A stretch of DNA of 64,000 nt from Sodalis sp. dw_96 (GCF_018449575.1 NZ_JAAVUT010000012.1:62001-126000); one strand, 5' to 3'; positions 47,565 to 58,337 are shown, counted from the first letter of the stretch. Translations and numbers: made by a program. The notes: generated by a model not told the origin, from the letters alone.

Positions 47565-49328
47565 ATGGATGACTTAACCCTGCGTTATTATGACGCCGAA
47601 ATGCGCTACCTGCATGAAGCGGGCAAGGAATTTGCCGAAGCGCACCCTGACCGGGCGGCGATGCTTAACCTGGATAAGGTGGATACGCGTGATCCCTATG
47701 TAGAGCGCCTGTTTGAAGGTTTTGCCTTCCTGATGGGCCGGCTGCGTGAAAAGCTTGATGATGACCTGCCGGAACTGACCGAAGGTTTGGTGAGTCTGCT
47801 GTGGCCGCATTACCTGCGTACCATTCCGTCGCTATCGATTGTTGAATTGACGCCCGACCGACGCCTGATGAAGCACAGCGAGACCGTCGGCCGTGGGTTC
47901 GAGGTGATGTCCGGGCCGGTGGGACCGCAGCGGACGCGCTGCCGCTATACTACCACCCAGGACATGACGTTAACCCCGCTGTGCGTGGAATCAGCCCGCA
48001 TTGTTACCGAACCGGACGGTCGCTCGGTCATCCGGCTGCGATTCGGCTGCGGCGAACTGGCAGACTGGATTCAGACTGACCTGCGCCGCCTGCCGTTATA
48101 TCTCAATGCCGAGAGTGCGGTGGCCTGCGCGCTGCACCAGGCGCTGACGCTGAAAACCCAGGCAATGTACCTGCGACTGCCAGGCAACCCGGATCGCCTG
48201 CCGCTGGATGGTTTTTTTTCACCCCTGGGGTTTGGTGATCGGGACCGGCTGTGGCCGAAAGGAGACAGTGCCTTCAGCGGCTATCAGTTGTTGCTTGAGT
48301 ACTTCACTTTCCGAGAAAAATTCATGTTCGTAGCCTTGAATGGGCTGGAGCAAGCGCTGTTTTCGCCGGGAATGCCCTGGTTTGAACTGGACGTAGTGCT
48401 TAGCGAGCCGTGGCTTCATGATTTACAGATTAATAGCGCGAGTATCCGCCTGCACTGCGTGCCGGTGATCAACCTGTTTCCTCTCGAGGCCGATCCGTTG
48501 ACGCTCTCCCCGTTGGCTACCGATTACCTGTTGCGGCCCATGCGCATACAGGACGGCCATACCGAAATCTATTCGGTGGACAGCGTGATTTCTTCCAAGC
48601 ACACAGGACATCAACAGTATGTGCCGTTCAGCAGCTTTCGCCATAAGGGGGGTATGCTGCGCGCAGAGGCGCCGGAGCGCTATTTCCATTCTCGCGTCAA
48701 ACGCGGCGCCAGTGGTCTGCATGATACCTGGCTGATATTGGGCGGCGAGGCTTTCGACAGTGACAAACTCAGTGCAAATGAAAGCCTGTCCCTGACGTTG
48801 ACCGGTACCAACGGACAATTGCCCCGCAAAGCGTTGCAAAGCACCCTGCTGGATACGGTGGTGCAGTCTACTCAAATAGGCCTCGCCGTTCGCAATCTGT
48901 GCGCACCCACACAGCCTAGCTATCCTCCGAACCGGGATCGTTTCCAATGGCGGGTTTTGAGTCATCTGGGGTCGAATTTCCTGTCGATGATGGACAACGC
49001 AGAGGTGCTTCGCGGCACGCTGGCGCTGTATGACTGGACGGAAAATGAGCTTAACCGCCGTCGCCTGGCCGCCATAGTTGATGTGAAACACCATTTGATA
49101 CAACGATTTGAAAAAGGTTTCCTGCTGCGCGGCGTCGACATCGAAATCACTCTCGATAGCAATGGTTTTGCCGGCGAAGGAGATATCAGCCTGTTCGGCG
49201 AGATGCTCAGTCGTTTCTTTGCGCTGTACGCCGATATCCATCTGTTTACCCAGCTTACGCTGCACCTGCAACCCTTAGGAAAATGTCTGAGATGGAAAGA
49301 GAAACACCGTCAGCATATACCCGGCTGA
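47565..49328 (+). CDS. tssF: T6SS baseplate component TssF (VasA/ImpG)
   Basis: TssF with TssG forms the baseplate wedge. The 587-aa protein has the signature opening DDLTLRYYDAEMRYLHEAGKEFAEAHPDRAAMLNL..DPYVERLFEGFAFLMGRLREKLDDDLPELTEGLV and the mid-region YFTFREKFMFVALNGLEQ. It is the normal length. It starts 30 bp after tssA and overlaps tssG by 46 bp. Confidence 0.96.
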   Translation: MDDLTLRYYDAEMRYLHEAGKEFAEAHPDRAAMLNLDKVDTRDPYVERLFEGFAFLMGRLREKLDDDLPELTEGLVSLLWPHYLRTIPSLSIVELTPDRRLMKHSETVGRGFEVMSGPVGPQRTRCRYTTTQDMTLTPLCVESARIVTEPDGRSVIRLRFGCGELADWIQTDLRRLPLYLNAESAVACALHQALTLKTQAMYLRLPGNPDRLPLDGFFSPLGFGDRDRLWPKGDSAFSGYQLLLEYFTFREKFMFVALNGLEQALFSPGMPWFELDVVLSEPWLHDLQINSASIRLHCVPVINLFPLEADPLTLSPLATDYLLRPMRIQDGHTEIYSVDSVISSKHTGHQQYVPFSSFRHKGGMLRAEAPERYFHSRVKRGASGLHDTWLILGGEAFDSDKLSANESLSLTLTGTNGQLPRKALQSTLLDTVVQSTQIGLAVRNLCAPTQPSYPPNRDRFQWRVLSHLGSNFLSMMDNAEVLRGTLALYDWTENELNRRRLAAIVDVKHHLIQRFEKGFLLRGVDIEITLDSNGFAGEGDISLFGEMLSRFFALYADIHLFTQLTLHLQPLGKCLRWKEKHRQHIPG

Positions 49329-50392
49329 GGGCAACCCGCCTGATGGAAGCGATGGCCGATCGGATGCCGATGGTCGACGTATACCGTTTTTGTCAACTGC
49401 TGGAGCTGGCGGTGCCGGAAAGCCAACCATTAGGGAGTACCGCCAATCCGGCAAACGATCCGGTACGTTTTCGGCCGCATCCCGGCATGGGCTTTCCCGT
49501 CAGCGAACTTAAAGCCATTGAAGACGAGGGAGAATACCCTGAGCGACCGGCCACGGTAAGAACCACTTTTCTCGGATTATACGGCGTGAACTCGCCGTTG
49601 CCGACACCGTATCTGGATGATATCAGCCAGCAGCGGGAAGGGCATCAGGCGCTTGAAGCGTTCCTCGATATCTTCAACCATCGTATTTTTACTCAGTTCT
49701 ACCGTATCTGGCGGAAGTACTCCTATCCGGCCACGTTTACCGCCGGCGGTACGGATGCCATTTCCCAATGTCTGCTGGGGCTGGTTGGCCTGGGAATCCA
49801 GGGGACGGCTGGGCATATCGCCACACCGATGTCGCGTTTTCTGGCGTTGCTTGACGTGATGCGTCTGCCGACCCGTACGGCGGAAGGGGTGGTCGCGCTG
49901 GTGGCTTTGCTTGCACCTGACACGGTTGCTACGGTGACGCCCCACTGCCCGCAAAAGATTGTCATGACGCCCCCGGCGGGTCTGGCTAAAAACCGGCCGG
50001 TAAATTTATCCCAAAGGGCAATGCTGGGAGGCGTGGGCGCTGACGTCAACAGTCAGCTGTTGCTGACGTTAACAACGGAAGATCCCAAGGAGGCGCAAGG
50101 TTGGCTACCGGGCGGGCCTTTGCATACCGATCTTTTGGTATTAATCAGGGTGTATCTGGGCTGGCGTTGTTCGGTCCGCCTACAGCTGACGTTGCCCATA
50201 ATCTGTTTACCGGCGCCGGTATTGGGTGAAAAGCAGGTGCAGCTGGGTCTAACGGGTGTGCTGGGGCTGAGGGCCGACGCGCCGCTGACGCCGGCTATGC
50301 CTGCCGCCATCACCATAGGTCTGGGGCGTTATCAAGGGTTACAACAGAATACAGTCGCAATGGAGTGTCAGAATGTCCGTTATCGCTTTTAG
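49283..50392 (+). CDS. tssG: T6SS baseplate component TssG (VasB/ImpH)
   Basis: TssG completes the wedge with TssE and TssF. The 369-aa protein shows FRPHPGMGFPVSEL, VRTTFLGLYGVNSPLPTPYLDD, FLDIFNHRIFTQFYRIWRKYS and the C-terminal NVRYRF end, all typical. The start may be 49283 (46-bp overlap with tssF) or the ATG at 49292, which is better spaced from AGGA. The stop lies 20 bp inside tssJ. Confidence 0.95.
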   Translation: MSEMERETPSAYTRLRATRLMEAMADRMPMVDVYRFCQLLELAVPESQPLGSTANPANDPVRFRPHPGMGFPVSELKAIEDEGEYPERPATVRTTFLGLYGVNSPLPTPYLDDISQQREGHQALEAFLDIFNHRIFTQFYRIWRKYSYPATFTAGGTDAISQCLLGLVGLGIQGTAGHIATPMSRFLALLDVMRLPTRTAEGVVALVALLAPDTVATVTPHCPQKIVMTPPAGLAKNRPVNLSQRAMLGGVGADVNSQLLLTLTTEDPKEAQGWLPGGPLHTDLLVLIRVYLGWRCSVRLQLTLPIICLPAPVLGEKQVQLGLTGVLGLRADAPLTPAMPAAITIGLGRYQGLQQNTVAMECQNVRYRF

Positions 50393-50909
50393 ATCGCCGC
50401 TGATATTGGCTTTAATCATTTCTCCGCTGAGTGGCTGCGGCCTGACGCAAAGCGTGGTGGACGGCACGGCGTCGGCTACTAAAGCCATTTTCTATAAACA
50501 AATTAAGACCCTGTATCTGGATTTTAGCGCCCGGACGGCACTGAACACCGATGAAACGGACATGGCCACCCTGTCGGTGCCGGCCATGGTGCGGGTGTAT
50601 CAGCTTCGCGACGGTAAAGCGGTGGCGAAAGCGACTTACCAGAGCCTGTTGACCCATGGCGAATCCGTGCTGCAGGACGACCTGTTATCCTGGCTTGAAG
50701 TGGTGGTAAAGCCGGGGGAGGGAGCGCGGCTGGATATGCCGATGGAAAGAGAGGCGACGTGTGTGGCGGTGGTCGGGTTATTCCGGTCGCCGGATACGGT
50801 AAAAAACACCTGGCGAATCGTTATCTCCCGTGAGCAGTTGGATCCTGATAACCCGCGCGTGATTGAACTGGCAGAGAATGCCCTCGTTCTGAAACCGCCG
50901 AAGGAGTGA
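50373..50909 (+). CDS. tssJ: T6SS outer-membrane lipoprotein TssJ
   Basis: TssJ anchors the membrane complex to the outer membrane by contacting TssM. The 178-aa precursor has a signal peptide with lipobox LSGC (Cys22) and the transthyretin-like TssJ fold segments (LYLDFSARTALNTDET, LSVPAMVRVYQLRD, CVAVVGLFRSPD, WRIVIS). It has GGAGTG upstream within tssG and overlaps tssE by 4 bp. Confidence 0.94.
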   Translation: MSVIAFRSPLILALIISPLSGCGLTQSVVDGTASATKAIFYKQIKTLYLDFSARTALNTDETDMATLSVPAMVRVYQLRDGKAVAKATYQSLLTHGESVLQDDLLSWLEVVVKPGEGARLDMPMEREATCVAVVGLFRSPDTVKNTWRIVISREQLDPDNPRVIELAENALVLKPPKE

Positions 50910-51349
50910 AAATGCAACATCAAAATCTTTCACTCTATGAAATGATTACGCAAAACTTCGGCGGCGACATGGAGTTGTATCAAGTGAGTGACAACGACCA
51001 GGTCATTCTCTCCGTTCTGGATAATCTGCAGCGCATCCTTAATTGTCGGGCAGGTACTCTCAGTCATTTGCCGGATTACGGTCTGCCGGATATGAGTCAA
51101 ATCCTGCAAGGCATGCCCGGTTCGGCGCATAGCTTGATGACCACCATGACCCTGGTACTGATGAAGTACGAGCCGCGCCTGGAAGGCGTTGCCATTACCC
51201 TGTTGCCGCAACGTCTTTCGGGGCAGTTGGAATATTCCATGGAGGCGGAACTGAAAGGCACCGGGCCGTTCACCTTCGGCACCACCTTTACCCCTGAAGG
51301 TAAAATTCTTTTGCGCCATCTTAGGCAACAACGTCATTTAAGCACGTAA
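50906..51349 (+). CDS. tssE: T6SS baseplate component TssE (gp25-like)
   Basis: TssE resembles phage T4 gp25 and nucleates sheath assembly. The 147-aa protein has a short N-terminal part with LYEMITQNFGGD and the gp25 core (VILSVLDNLQRILNCRAGTLSHLPDYGLPDM, YEPRLEGVAITLLP). It overlaps tssJ by 4 bp. After it come 22 bp and the VasL-type gene. Confidence 0.95.
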   Translation: MKMQHQNLSLYEMITQNFGGDMELYQVSDNDQVILSVLDNLQRILNCRAGTLSHLPDYGLPDMSQILQGMPGSAHSLMTTMTLVLMKYEPRLEGVAITLLPQRLSGQLEYSMEAELKGTGPFTFGTTFTPEGKILLRHLRQQRHLST

Positions 51350-51371
51350 AATCATATAAAGAGGGAGGCGT

Positions 51372-52751
51372 ATGTCGGCTATGACAACCGGCCATAGGGT
51401 TAGCACCGGCGGCGATCCCCGTGGTTTTGCCGAATTTACCGCGTTGCGCGATGAATTGAGTAAATTACATCATCCCGCCCGCCCGGATGTGGACTGGCCG
51501 CGCATAGAACAACTTTGCCTGGGGTTGTTTCGCCGTAACGGCGTTGAATTGCAAACCGCGGTGGATTTCACGCTGGCGCGTATCCGGCTGGCGGGGCTGG
51601 CGGGTTTGTGCGAGGGTGTCGAACTGATAGCGGCATTGGTCACCCATCAGTGGGCGGTTTTTTGGCCCAGGCCGACCCATGCGCGGGTGGCGCTGCTGGC
51701 AGGACTCAGCGAGCGGTTGCAGCAGGTCTGGCGAACGTTCCAAGTGGACTATGGCGATTTGGCCCTATTATACCGTGCCGGGCGGGGGATGGAGACGATC
51801 TGCGACGCGTTGCGCACCCTCGAACTCAATCATCTGTGCAAATTGGATACCTTGCGACAGACCCTCAATAATACCGCGCTACGTCTGGAGAATACTGGTG
51901 ATGACCCCATAAGGGAGGCTCTCCCGCCCCTGCCCGACGGGTCAAAGCAACTTCCGGCCTTGTCGCCTATGGCCGGGGTAGATACTGAACCCCTGATCTA
52001 TATTGCCGATATCAAAAATCAGGGGCATCCGCGGATTCAGGTCGCTGAAGCCCCGCCGCCGCGCTGGAAGGCCTGGCAAGGTTTTGTGGCTGGGATCTCC
52101 CTCACTGCCTTGGCCTTCGGGGGATTTATGCTGGTCCAACGGTCCGCTGGCGAATCTTTTGATCAAATCCTGCTGGCAACAACCCAACCCTTGCCGACCG
52201 CATTATCGCCTCGCCGGGTTAATGCCCTTGAGCAACAGTATTCGCCGGCGAAGCGGGCGCAGATTAAACCGGCTTTGATTCAGGCCACTCGCGGACGATT
52301 GGAACAGCTGGCGGGGTTATCTCCCTTATGGGCGCACCATCATGGCGACGGATTATTAGCGCAGGCCCGTCAATTATGGCCCTATAGCGGGGGGATCAAT
52401 GCTATGTCCGCTGATTGGCATGGACAACGATTGGCCAATGCCACGCCGGAAGAAGATTTGGCGAATTTTTTTTTGGCGCAAACTCGGCTGGAACAGCTGG
52501 GACAACGACTTAAGGTGCTGGAGCAGTCCAAAGGACGCTATATGACGGTGTCGGCGCTTAAATCCGCAGTATTCGAAATTCAGCAGCCATTACTTCGGAC
52601 CCCGCCGTTGGAAGAACTGTTGCGACAATATCATGAACAGACCCAGGCGGGAGGGGAACCGTCACCTATATTGCGTCAGCAAATCGAACGGCGTTTTAGC
52701 CAGTTACTCAATCGCTTCGCCTTGATATCAACTCATCAGGGCATTAAATAG
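51372..52751 (+). CDS. TssA-related VasL/TagA-type T6SS protein
   Basis: The 459-aa protein has an ImpA_N-like N-terminal region (FTLARIRLAGLAGLCEGVELIAALVTHQWAVFWPRPTHARVALLAGLSERLQQVW), one hydrophobic helix at about 237-256, and a C-terminal VasL-like region (LRTPPLEELLRQYHEQ). In enteroaggregative E. coli, TagA, a TssA-related membrane protein, stops sheath growth at the distal membrane; this protein is the best candidate for that job here. It is the last T6SS gene, and its stop lies one base from the end of metJ on the other strand. Confidence 0.82.
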   Translation: MSAMTTGHRVSTGGDPRGFAEFTALRDELSKLHHPARPDVDWPRIEQLCLGLFRRNGVELQTAVDFTLARIRLAGLAGLCEGVELIAALVTHQWAVFWPRPTHARVALLAGLSERLQQVWRTFQVDYGDLALLYRAGRGMETICDALRTLELNHLCKLDTLRQTLNNTALRLENTGDDPIREALPPLPDGSKQLPALSPMAGVDTEPLIYIADIKNQGHPRIQVAEAPPPRWKAWQGFVAGISLTALAFGGFMLVQRSAGESFDQILLATTQPLPTALSPRRVNALEQQYSPAKRAQIKPALIQATRGRLEQLAGLSPLWAHHHGDGLLAQARQLWPYSGGINAMSADWHGQRLANATPEEDLANFFLAQTRLEQLGQRLKVLEQSKGRYMTVSALKSAVFEIQQPLLRTPPLEELLRQYHEQTQAGGEPSPILRQQIERRFSQLLNRFALISTHQGIK

Positions 52752-52752
52752 G

Positions 52753-53070
52753 TTAATAATCCCACGTCTCGGGATCGATTCCCATTTCGCGCATCATCTC
52801 CTTGGCTACTTCCGGTATTTCATCGTTACGCTCTTTGCGAAGATCGTTATCATCGGGCAACGGCTGACCGGTAAAAGCGTGCAAAAAGGCTTCGCATAAC
52901 AGCTCACTATTGGTGGCGTGACGTAAATTATTGACTTGCCGCCGGGTTCTTTCATCGGTAAGTATCTTTAGAACCTTCAGCGGAATGGATACCGTGATCT
53001 TTTTGACCTGCTCACTTTTTTTACCATGTTCAGCATAAGGGCTGACATATTCGCCTTTCCATTCCGCCAT
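52753..53070 (-). CDS. metJ: Methionine repressor MetJ
   Basis: MetJ is a ribbon-helix-helix repressor that binds tandem 8-bp met boxes with S-adenosylmethionine as corepressor. The protein is 105 aa as in E. coli; the DNA-contacting strand is KKITVSIPL (about 23-31), and the helix [26 protein letters not shown] follows. It is divergent from metB, whose control region has met boxes. Its 3' end abuts the T6SS locus, with no room for a terminator of its own. Confidence 0.98.
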   Translation of the reverse strand: MAEWKGEYVSPYAEHGKKSEQVKKITVSIPLKVLKILTDERTRRQVNNLRHATNSELLCEAFLHAFTGQPLPDDNDLRKERNDEIPEVAKEMMREMGIDPETWDY

Positions 53071-53303
53071 GGGATACCTTAATTTCTCATAAAATGATTA
53101 AAATTCGCTGAAAACGAGCCAATTATGCCGGAACTTCGTGTTACTCACTACTCCATGCCCGCTTATTTTGCGACTTATTAACTTTTCATATTATAACGTC
53201 CTCGACCGCCGCTATCGCCTGCGGTAAAAGAGGAGTTAGATTTTAACACTTTAAACCCGCATAATTTTAGCTGTTATTGATAATTTGCTCAATCTATACG
53301 CTA

Positions 53304-53335
53304 AGAAGTTTAGATGTCCAGATGTATTGACGTCT
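53304..53335 (+). promoter_or_regulatory. Tandem met boxes (MetJ operator) upstream of metB
   Basis: Four contiguous 8-bp units, AGAAGTTT, AGATGTCC, AGATGTAT and TGACGTCT, follow the AGACGTCT met-box consensus in the metJ-metB gap, 59 bases before metB. Confidence 0.85.
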
Positions 53336-53394
53336 ATCTTGCGGAAGGTTACTCTTTTACCTCCACTCTCCAGCACTTACCAGGATGCGAGTAC

Positions 53395-54555
53395 ATGACG
53401 CGCAAACAGGCCACAATCGCAGTTCGCAGCGGGCTTAATGATGATGAACAATTCGGTTGCGTAGTTCCGCCAATCACTCTTTCCAGCACCTATAACTTCG
53501 TGGATTTCAACCAACCCCGCGCTCATGACTATTCCCGGCGGGGCAATCCGACCCGTGATATCGTGCAGCGGGCATTGGCGGAACTGGAGAAGGGTGCCGG
53601 CGCGGTCCTCACCAGCAGCGGTATGTCGGCGATACATTTGGTTTGTACGGTGTTTCTACAGCCTGGTGATTTGCTGGTGGCGCCTCATGATTGTTATGGC
53701 GGAAGTTATCGCCTGTTCGATAGTCTGAGCAAACGCGGCGCGTATCGGGTAAAATTTGTCGATCAGGGTGATGAATCGGCGCTGCGATCGGCGTTGGCTG
53801 AAAAACCCAAGCTGGTGCTGATTGAGACGCCGAGCAATCCGTTGCTGCGTGTGGTGGACATTGCCGCGATATGCCGGGCTGCACACGAGGTCGGGGCTAT
53901 CTGCGTGGCGGATAATACTTTCATGAGCCCGGCGCTGCAGCAGCCGCTCACATTAGGCGCCGATCTGGTGGTGCATTCCTGTACCAAATATCTGAACGGC
54001 CATTCCGATGTGGTGGCCGGCGCGGTGATTGCCAAAGATGCCGCCCTGGCCACCGATCTGGCATGGTGGGCCAATAATATCGGTGTCACCGGTGCCGCTT
54101 TCGACAGCTACCTGTTATTGCGCGGAATTCGCACCCTCAATCCCCGCATTCGGCAGCAGCAGAGCAACGCCCAGGATATCGTGGCCTATTTACAGCAGCA
54201 GCCGCTGGTAAAAAAACTGTATTATCCCGGGCTGCCCGGTAATCCGGGGCATGAAATCGCCTGCCGTCAACAGTCAGGCTTCGGCGCTATGCTGAGTTTT
54301 GAATTGGATGGCGATGAAGCCGTGTTGCGGCGCTTTTTGTCCAGCCTGGAATTGTTCACCCTGGCGGAATCCCTTGGCGGTGTGGAAAGCCTGATTTCTC
54401 ATGCGGCAACCATGACGCATGCCGGTATGGCACCGGAAGCGCGCGCGGCTGCCGGTATCGGCGAAACCCTTTTGCGTTTGTCGGTAGGTATCGAAGACGG
54501 TGAAGATTTGATAGCTGATTTGGAGCAGGCTTTCCAGGCAGCGACTAAGAGGTAA
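53395..54555 (+). CDS. metB: Cystathionine gamma-synthase
   Basis: MetB joins O-succinylhomoserine and cysteine to cystathionine in methionine synthesis (PLP enzyme). The start at 53395 (MTRKQATIAVRSGLNDDEQFG) gives 386 aa as in E. coli; 27 upstream codons would include the MetJ operator and were rejected. The PLP lysine lies in SCTKYLNGHSD. AHDYSRRGNPTR and SLGGVESLISHAATMTHA are the substrate-site motifs. metL follows after 2 bp, so the two are one operon. Confidence 0.98.
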   Translation: MTRKQATIAVRSGLNDDEQFGCVVPPITLSSTYNFVDFNQPRAHDYSRRGNPTRDIVQRALAELEKGAGAVLTSSGMSAIHLVCTVFLQPGDLLVAPHDCYGGSYRLFDSLSKRGAYRVKFVDQGDESALRSALAEKPKLVLIETPSNPLLRVVDIAAICRAAHEVGAICVADNTFMSPALQQPLTLGADLVVHSCTKYLNGHSDVVAGAVIAKDAALATDLAWWANNIGVTGAAFDSYLLLRGIRTLNPRIRQQQSNAQDIVAYLQQQPLVKKLYYPGLPGNPGHEIACRQQSGFGAMLSFELDGDEAVLRRFLSSLELFTLAESLGGVESLISHAATMTHAGMAPEARAAAGIGETLLRLSVGIEDGEDLIADLEQAFQAATKR

Positions 54556-54557
54556 GT

Positions 54558-56993
54558 ATGAGTGCTTTTGGGACGATTGGACGCCCGATCGGCAGGCAGC
54601 TGCATAAATTTGGCGGCAGCAGCCTGGCGGATGTGAAATGTTATCAACGGGTGGCGGGCATTATGGCCGAATACAGCCAACCCGGCGATCTGATGGTGGT
54701 ATCTGCTGCGGGCAGCACCACTAACCAATTGATTAATTGGCTAAAGTTCAGCCAAAGTGACCGTATCTCCGCGCACCAGATCCAGCAAACCTTGCGCCGT
54801 TATCAACATCAGTTGATAAGCGGCCTGCTGCCGCCTGAACAGGCGGATGTGATGATCGCGGAATTTATTCGCGATCTCGAGCGCCTGGCGGTATTGCTGG
54901 ACGGGAAAATGACCGATGCCGTTTATGCCGAAGTGGTGGGGCACGGTGAGATCTGGTCGGCGCGATTGATGGCCGCGGTGCTTAACCGGCAGGATATAGA
55001 CGCGGTCTGGCTTGATGCCCGGGATTTCCTTCGTGCTGAATATGCCGCGCAGCCGCAGGTGGACGAAGCCGGTTCCTGGCCGTTATTACAGCAAATACTC
55101 ACTCAACATCCCAATAAACGTCTGGTGGTAACCGGCTTTATCAGCCGTAACCAAGCGGGGGATACGGTATTGCTGGGGCGTAACGGCAGCGACTATTCCG
55201 CCACCCAAATCGGCGCCCTTGCGGGTGTAACGCGAGTTACCATATGGAGTGATGTGGCCGGGGTATACAGCGCCGATCCGCGCAAGGTCAAGGATGCATG
55301 CTTGCTGCCGCTGCTACGTCTTGATGAAGCCAGCGAATTGGCGCGTTTGGCCGCGCCGGTCCTTCACACCCGGACCTTGCAGCCGGTTTCCGGCAGCGAT
55401 ATTGATTTGATGCTGCGATGCAGCTATCAACCGGAACAGGGATCGACCCGTATTGAGAGGGTCCTGGCCTCGGGTACCGGTGCGAAAATTGTCACCAGCC
55501 ATGATGATGTCTGCCTGATTGAGCTGTCGGTCGCGCCGCAACATGATTTTAGCCAGGCGCAGTTAGCGATCGATGGGGCATTGAAACGCACGCAAATCAA
55601 ACCATTGGCCATGGGAATTCATCGCGATCGCCGATTGATACAACTCTGCTATACCGCCGAGGTGGTGGGCAGCGTTTACCAGATGCTGGAGCAGGCGGCG
55701 TTGCCCGGACAGCTGCAGTTGCGCGAAGGTTTGGCCCTGGTGGCGATGGTGGGGGCGGGCGTCGCCAAAAACCCGCTGCATTGTCATCGTTTTTATCAAC
55801 AGCTTAAATACCAGCCGGTGGAGTTTTTTTGGCAGGCGGAAGACGGCATCAGCCTGGTGGCGGTATTGCGTGTCGGTCCTACCGAGCATGTTATTCAGGG
55901 ACTGCATACCTCGCTGTTTCGCGCCGAAAAGCGTATCGGCCTGGTGCTGTTCGGCAAAGGTAATATCGGCTCACGCTGGCTGGAGCTGTTTGCCCGAGAG
56001 CAGGAAAGCTTGTCAGCCCGCACCGGCTTTGAATTTATTCTCAGCGGCGTGGTGGACAGTCAGCGTAGCCTGCTGAATTATGACGGACTTAACGCCAGCC
56101 GGGCGTTGGCCTTCTTCAGCGATGAAGCCGTTGAGCAGGACCCGGAAGATCTCTTTCTTTGGATGCGTGCGCATCCCTATGATGATCTGGTGGTGCTGGA
56201 TGTTACCGCCAGCGAGATCCTGGCGGAGCAATATCTGGATTTCGCCAGCTACGGTTTCCATGTGATCAGCGCCAATAAACTGGCGGGGGCCTCCAGCGGG
56301 GATAATTATCGTCAAATTCGCGACGCTTTTGCCAAAACCGGGCGGTATTGGCTTTATAACGCCACGGTAGGCGCCGGTTTGCCGGTTAACCATACGGTGC
56401 GCGACCTGCGTGACAGCGGCGACAGCATTCTGTCCATCAGCGGCATTTTTTCCGGCACACTGTCCTGGCTGTTTTTACAATTCGACGGTACGGTGCCCTT
56501 TACCGATTTGGTGGAGCAGGCCTGGCAACAGGGCCTGACCGAACCCGATCCCAGGGTTGACCTGTCCGGTCAGGATGTCATGCGTAAGCTGGTCATTTTG
56601 GCGCGGGAAGCCGGTTACGATATCGAACCGAATCAGGTTCGGGTTGAATCATTGGTTTCCGTGAGCAGTGAAAAAGGTTCGGTGGACCAATTCTTCGAAG
56701 ATGGCGATGCCCTGAACGAAGAAATGACCCGCCGACTTGAAGCGGCCAACGAGATGGGGCTGGTTTTGCGTTATGTGGCGCGCTTTGATGCCAACGGCAA
56801 AGCCCGCGTCGGGGTCGAGGCGGTACGCCGGGAACATCCGCTGGCGGCACTGTTGCCCTGTGATAATGTGTTTGCCATCGAGAGCCGCTGGTATCGGGAT
56901 AACCCACTGGTGATTCGCGGGCCGGGGGCGGGTCGGGATGTTACCGCCGGCGCTATCCAGTCGGATTTAAACCGGCTGGCGCAGCTGTTATAA
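54558..56993 (+). CDS. metL: Bifunctional aspartokinase II / homoserine dehydrogenase II
   Basis: MetL catalyses the first and third steps of the aspartate pathway toward methionine. The 811-aa protein (E. coli 810) has an N-terminal aspartokinase domain (HKFGGSSLADV; TVLLGRNGSDYSATQIGAL; VTIWSDVAGVYSADPRKVKDA) and a C-terminal homoserine dehydrogenase domain (about 450-811; VLFGKGNIGSRWLELF, SANKLAGAS, ATVGAGLPVNHTVRDLRDSGD, GLTEPDPRVDLSGQDVMRK). Translation should be coupled to metB. Confidence 0.98.
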   Translation: MSAFGTIGRPIGRQLHKFGGSSLADVKCYQRVAGIMAEYSQPGDLMVVSAAGSTTNQLINWLKFSQSDRISAHQIQQTLRRYQHQLISGLLPPEQADVMIAEFIRDLERLAVLLDGKMTDAVYAEVVGHGEIWSARLMAAVLNRQDIDAVWLDARDFLRAEYAAQPQVDEAGSWPLLQQILTQHPNKRLVVTGFISRNQAGDTVLLGRNGSDYSATQIGALAGVTRVTIWSDVAGVYSADPRKVKDACLLPLLRLDEASELARLAAPVLHTRTLQPVSGSDIDLMLRCSYQPEQGSTRIERVLASGTGAKIVTSHDDVCLIELSVAPQHDFSQAQLAIDGALKRTQIKPLAMGIHRDRRLIQLCYTAEVVGSVYQMLEQAALPGQLQLREGLALVAMVGAGVAKNPLHCHRFYQQLKYQPVEFFWQAEDGISLVAVLRVGPTEHVIQGLHTSLFRAEKRIGLVLFGKGNIGSRWLELFAREQESLSARTGFEFILSGVVDSQRSLLNYDGLNASRALAFFSDEAVEQDPEDLFLWMRAHPYDDLVVLDVTASEILAEQYLDFASYGFHVISANKLAGASSGDNYRQIRDAFAKTGRYWLYNATVGAGLPVNHTVRDLRDSGDSILSISGIFSGTLSWLFLQFDGTVPFTDLVEQAWQQGLTEPDPRVDLSGQDVMRKLVILAREAGYDIEPNQVRVESLVSVSSEKGSVDQFFEDGDALNEEMTRRLEAANEMGLVLRYVARFDANGKARVGVEAVRREHPLAALLPCDNVFAIESRWYRDNPLVIRGPGAGRDVTAGAIQSDLNRLAQLL

Positions 56994-57169
56994 AATATCT
57001 GGCCGGGAGGTTATCGTTTCACGGATACCTGCCCGGCCTGATATTTGCAGACGGTGTGTGTTTTGCGTAATAACAACAAATGAATTTTTTTCAACATCCG
57101 TGAAGATTACTCCCCATCATGGCTAACGATTTTATTGACTCTACTAACGATTTCCGTCAAATTCTATTT

Positions 57170-58192
<1,023 letters not shown>

Positions 58193-58253
58193 CGACAGCC
58201 CGATCCCTTCCGCCTTAGTAATCCCGGGAGGCGCCTTGGCGGCGAGCCGCCAT

Positions 58254-58279
58254 AAAAAAACCGGACCCGAGGATCCGGT
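58254..58279 (-). terminator. Intrinsic terminator downstream of ppc
   Basis: On the minus strand ACCGGA...TCCGGT forms a hairpin followed by a T-run (A residues 58254-58260). It lies about 100 bases after the ppc stop. Confidence 0.85.
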
Positions 58280-58337
58280 GGGCTTGTTGACAAAGTGCCC
58301 CGCCTTATCGACTCCGAGTACGTTTGTCAGCAGCCTG

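Noticed and set aside
48423-49271. A 282-codon frame antisense to tssF
   Set aside because: It is a shadow of a well-supported core T6SS gene, with no start signal and no protein-like composition.
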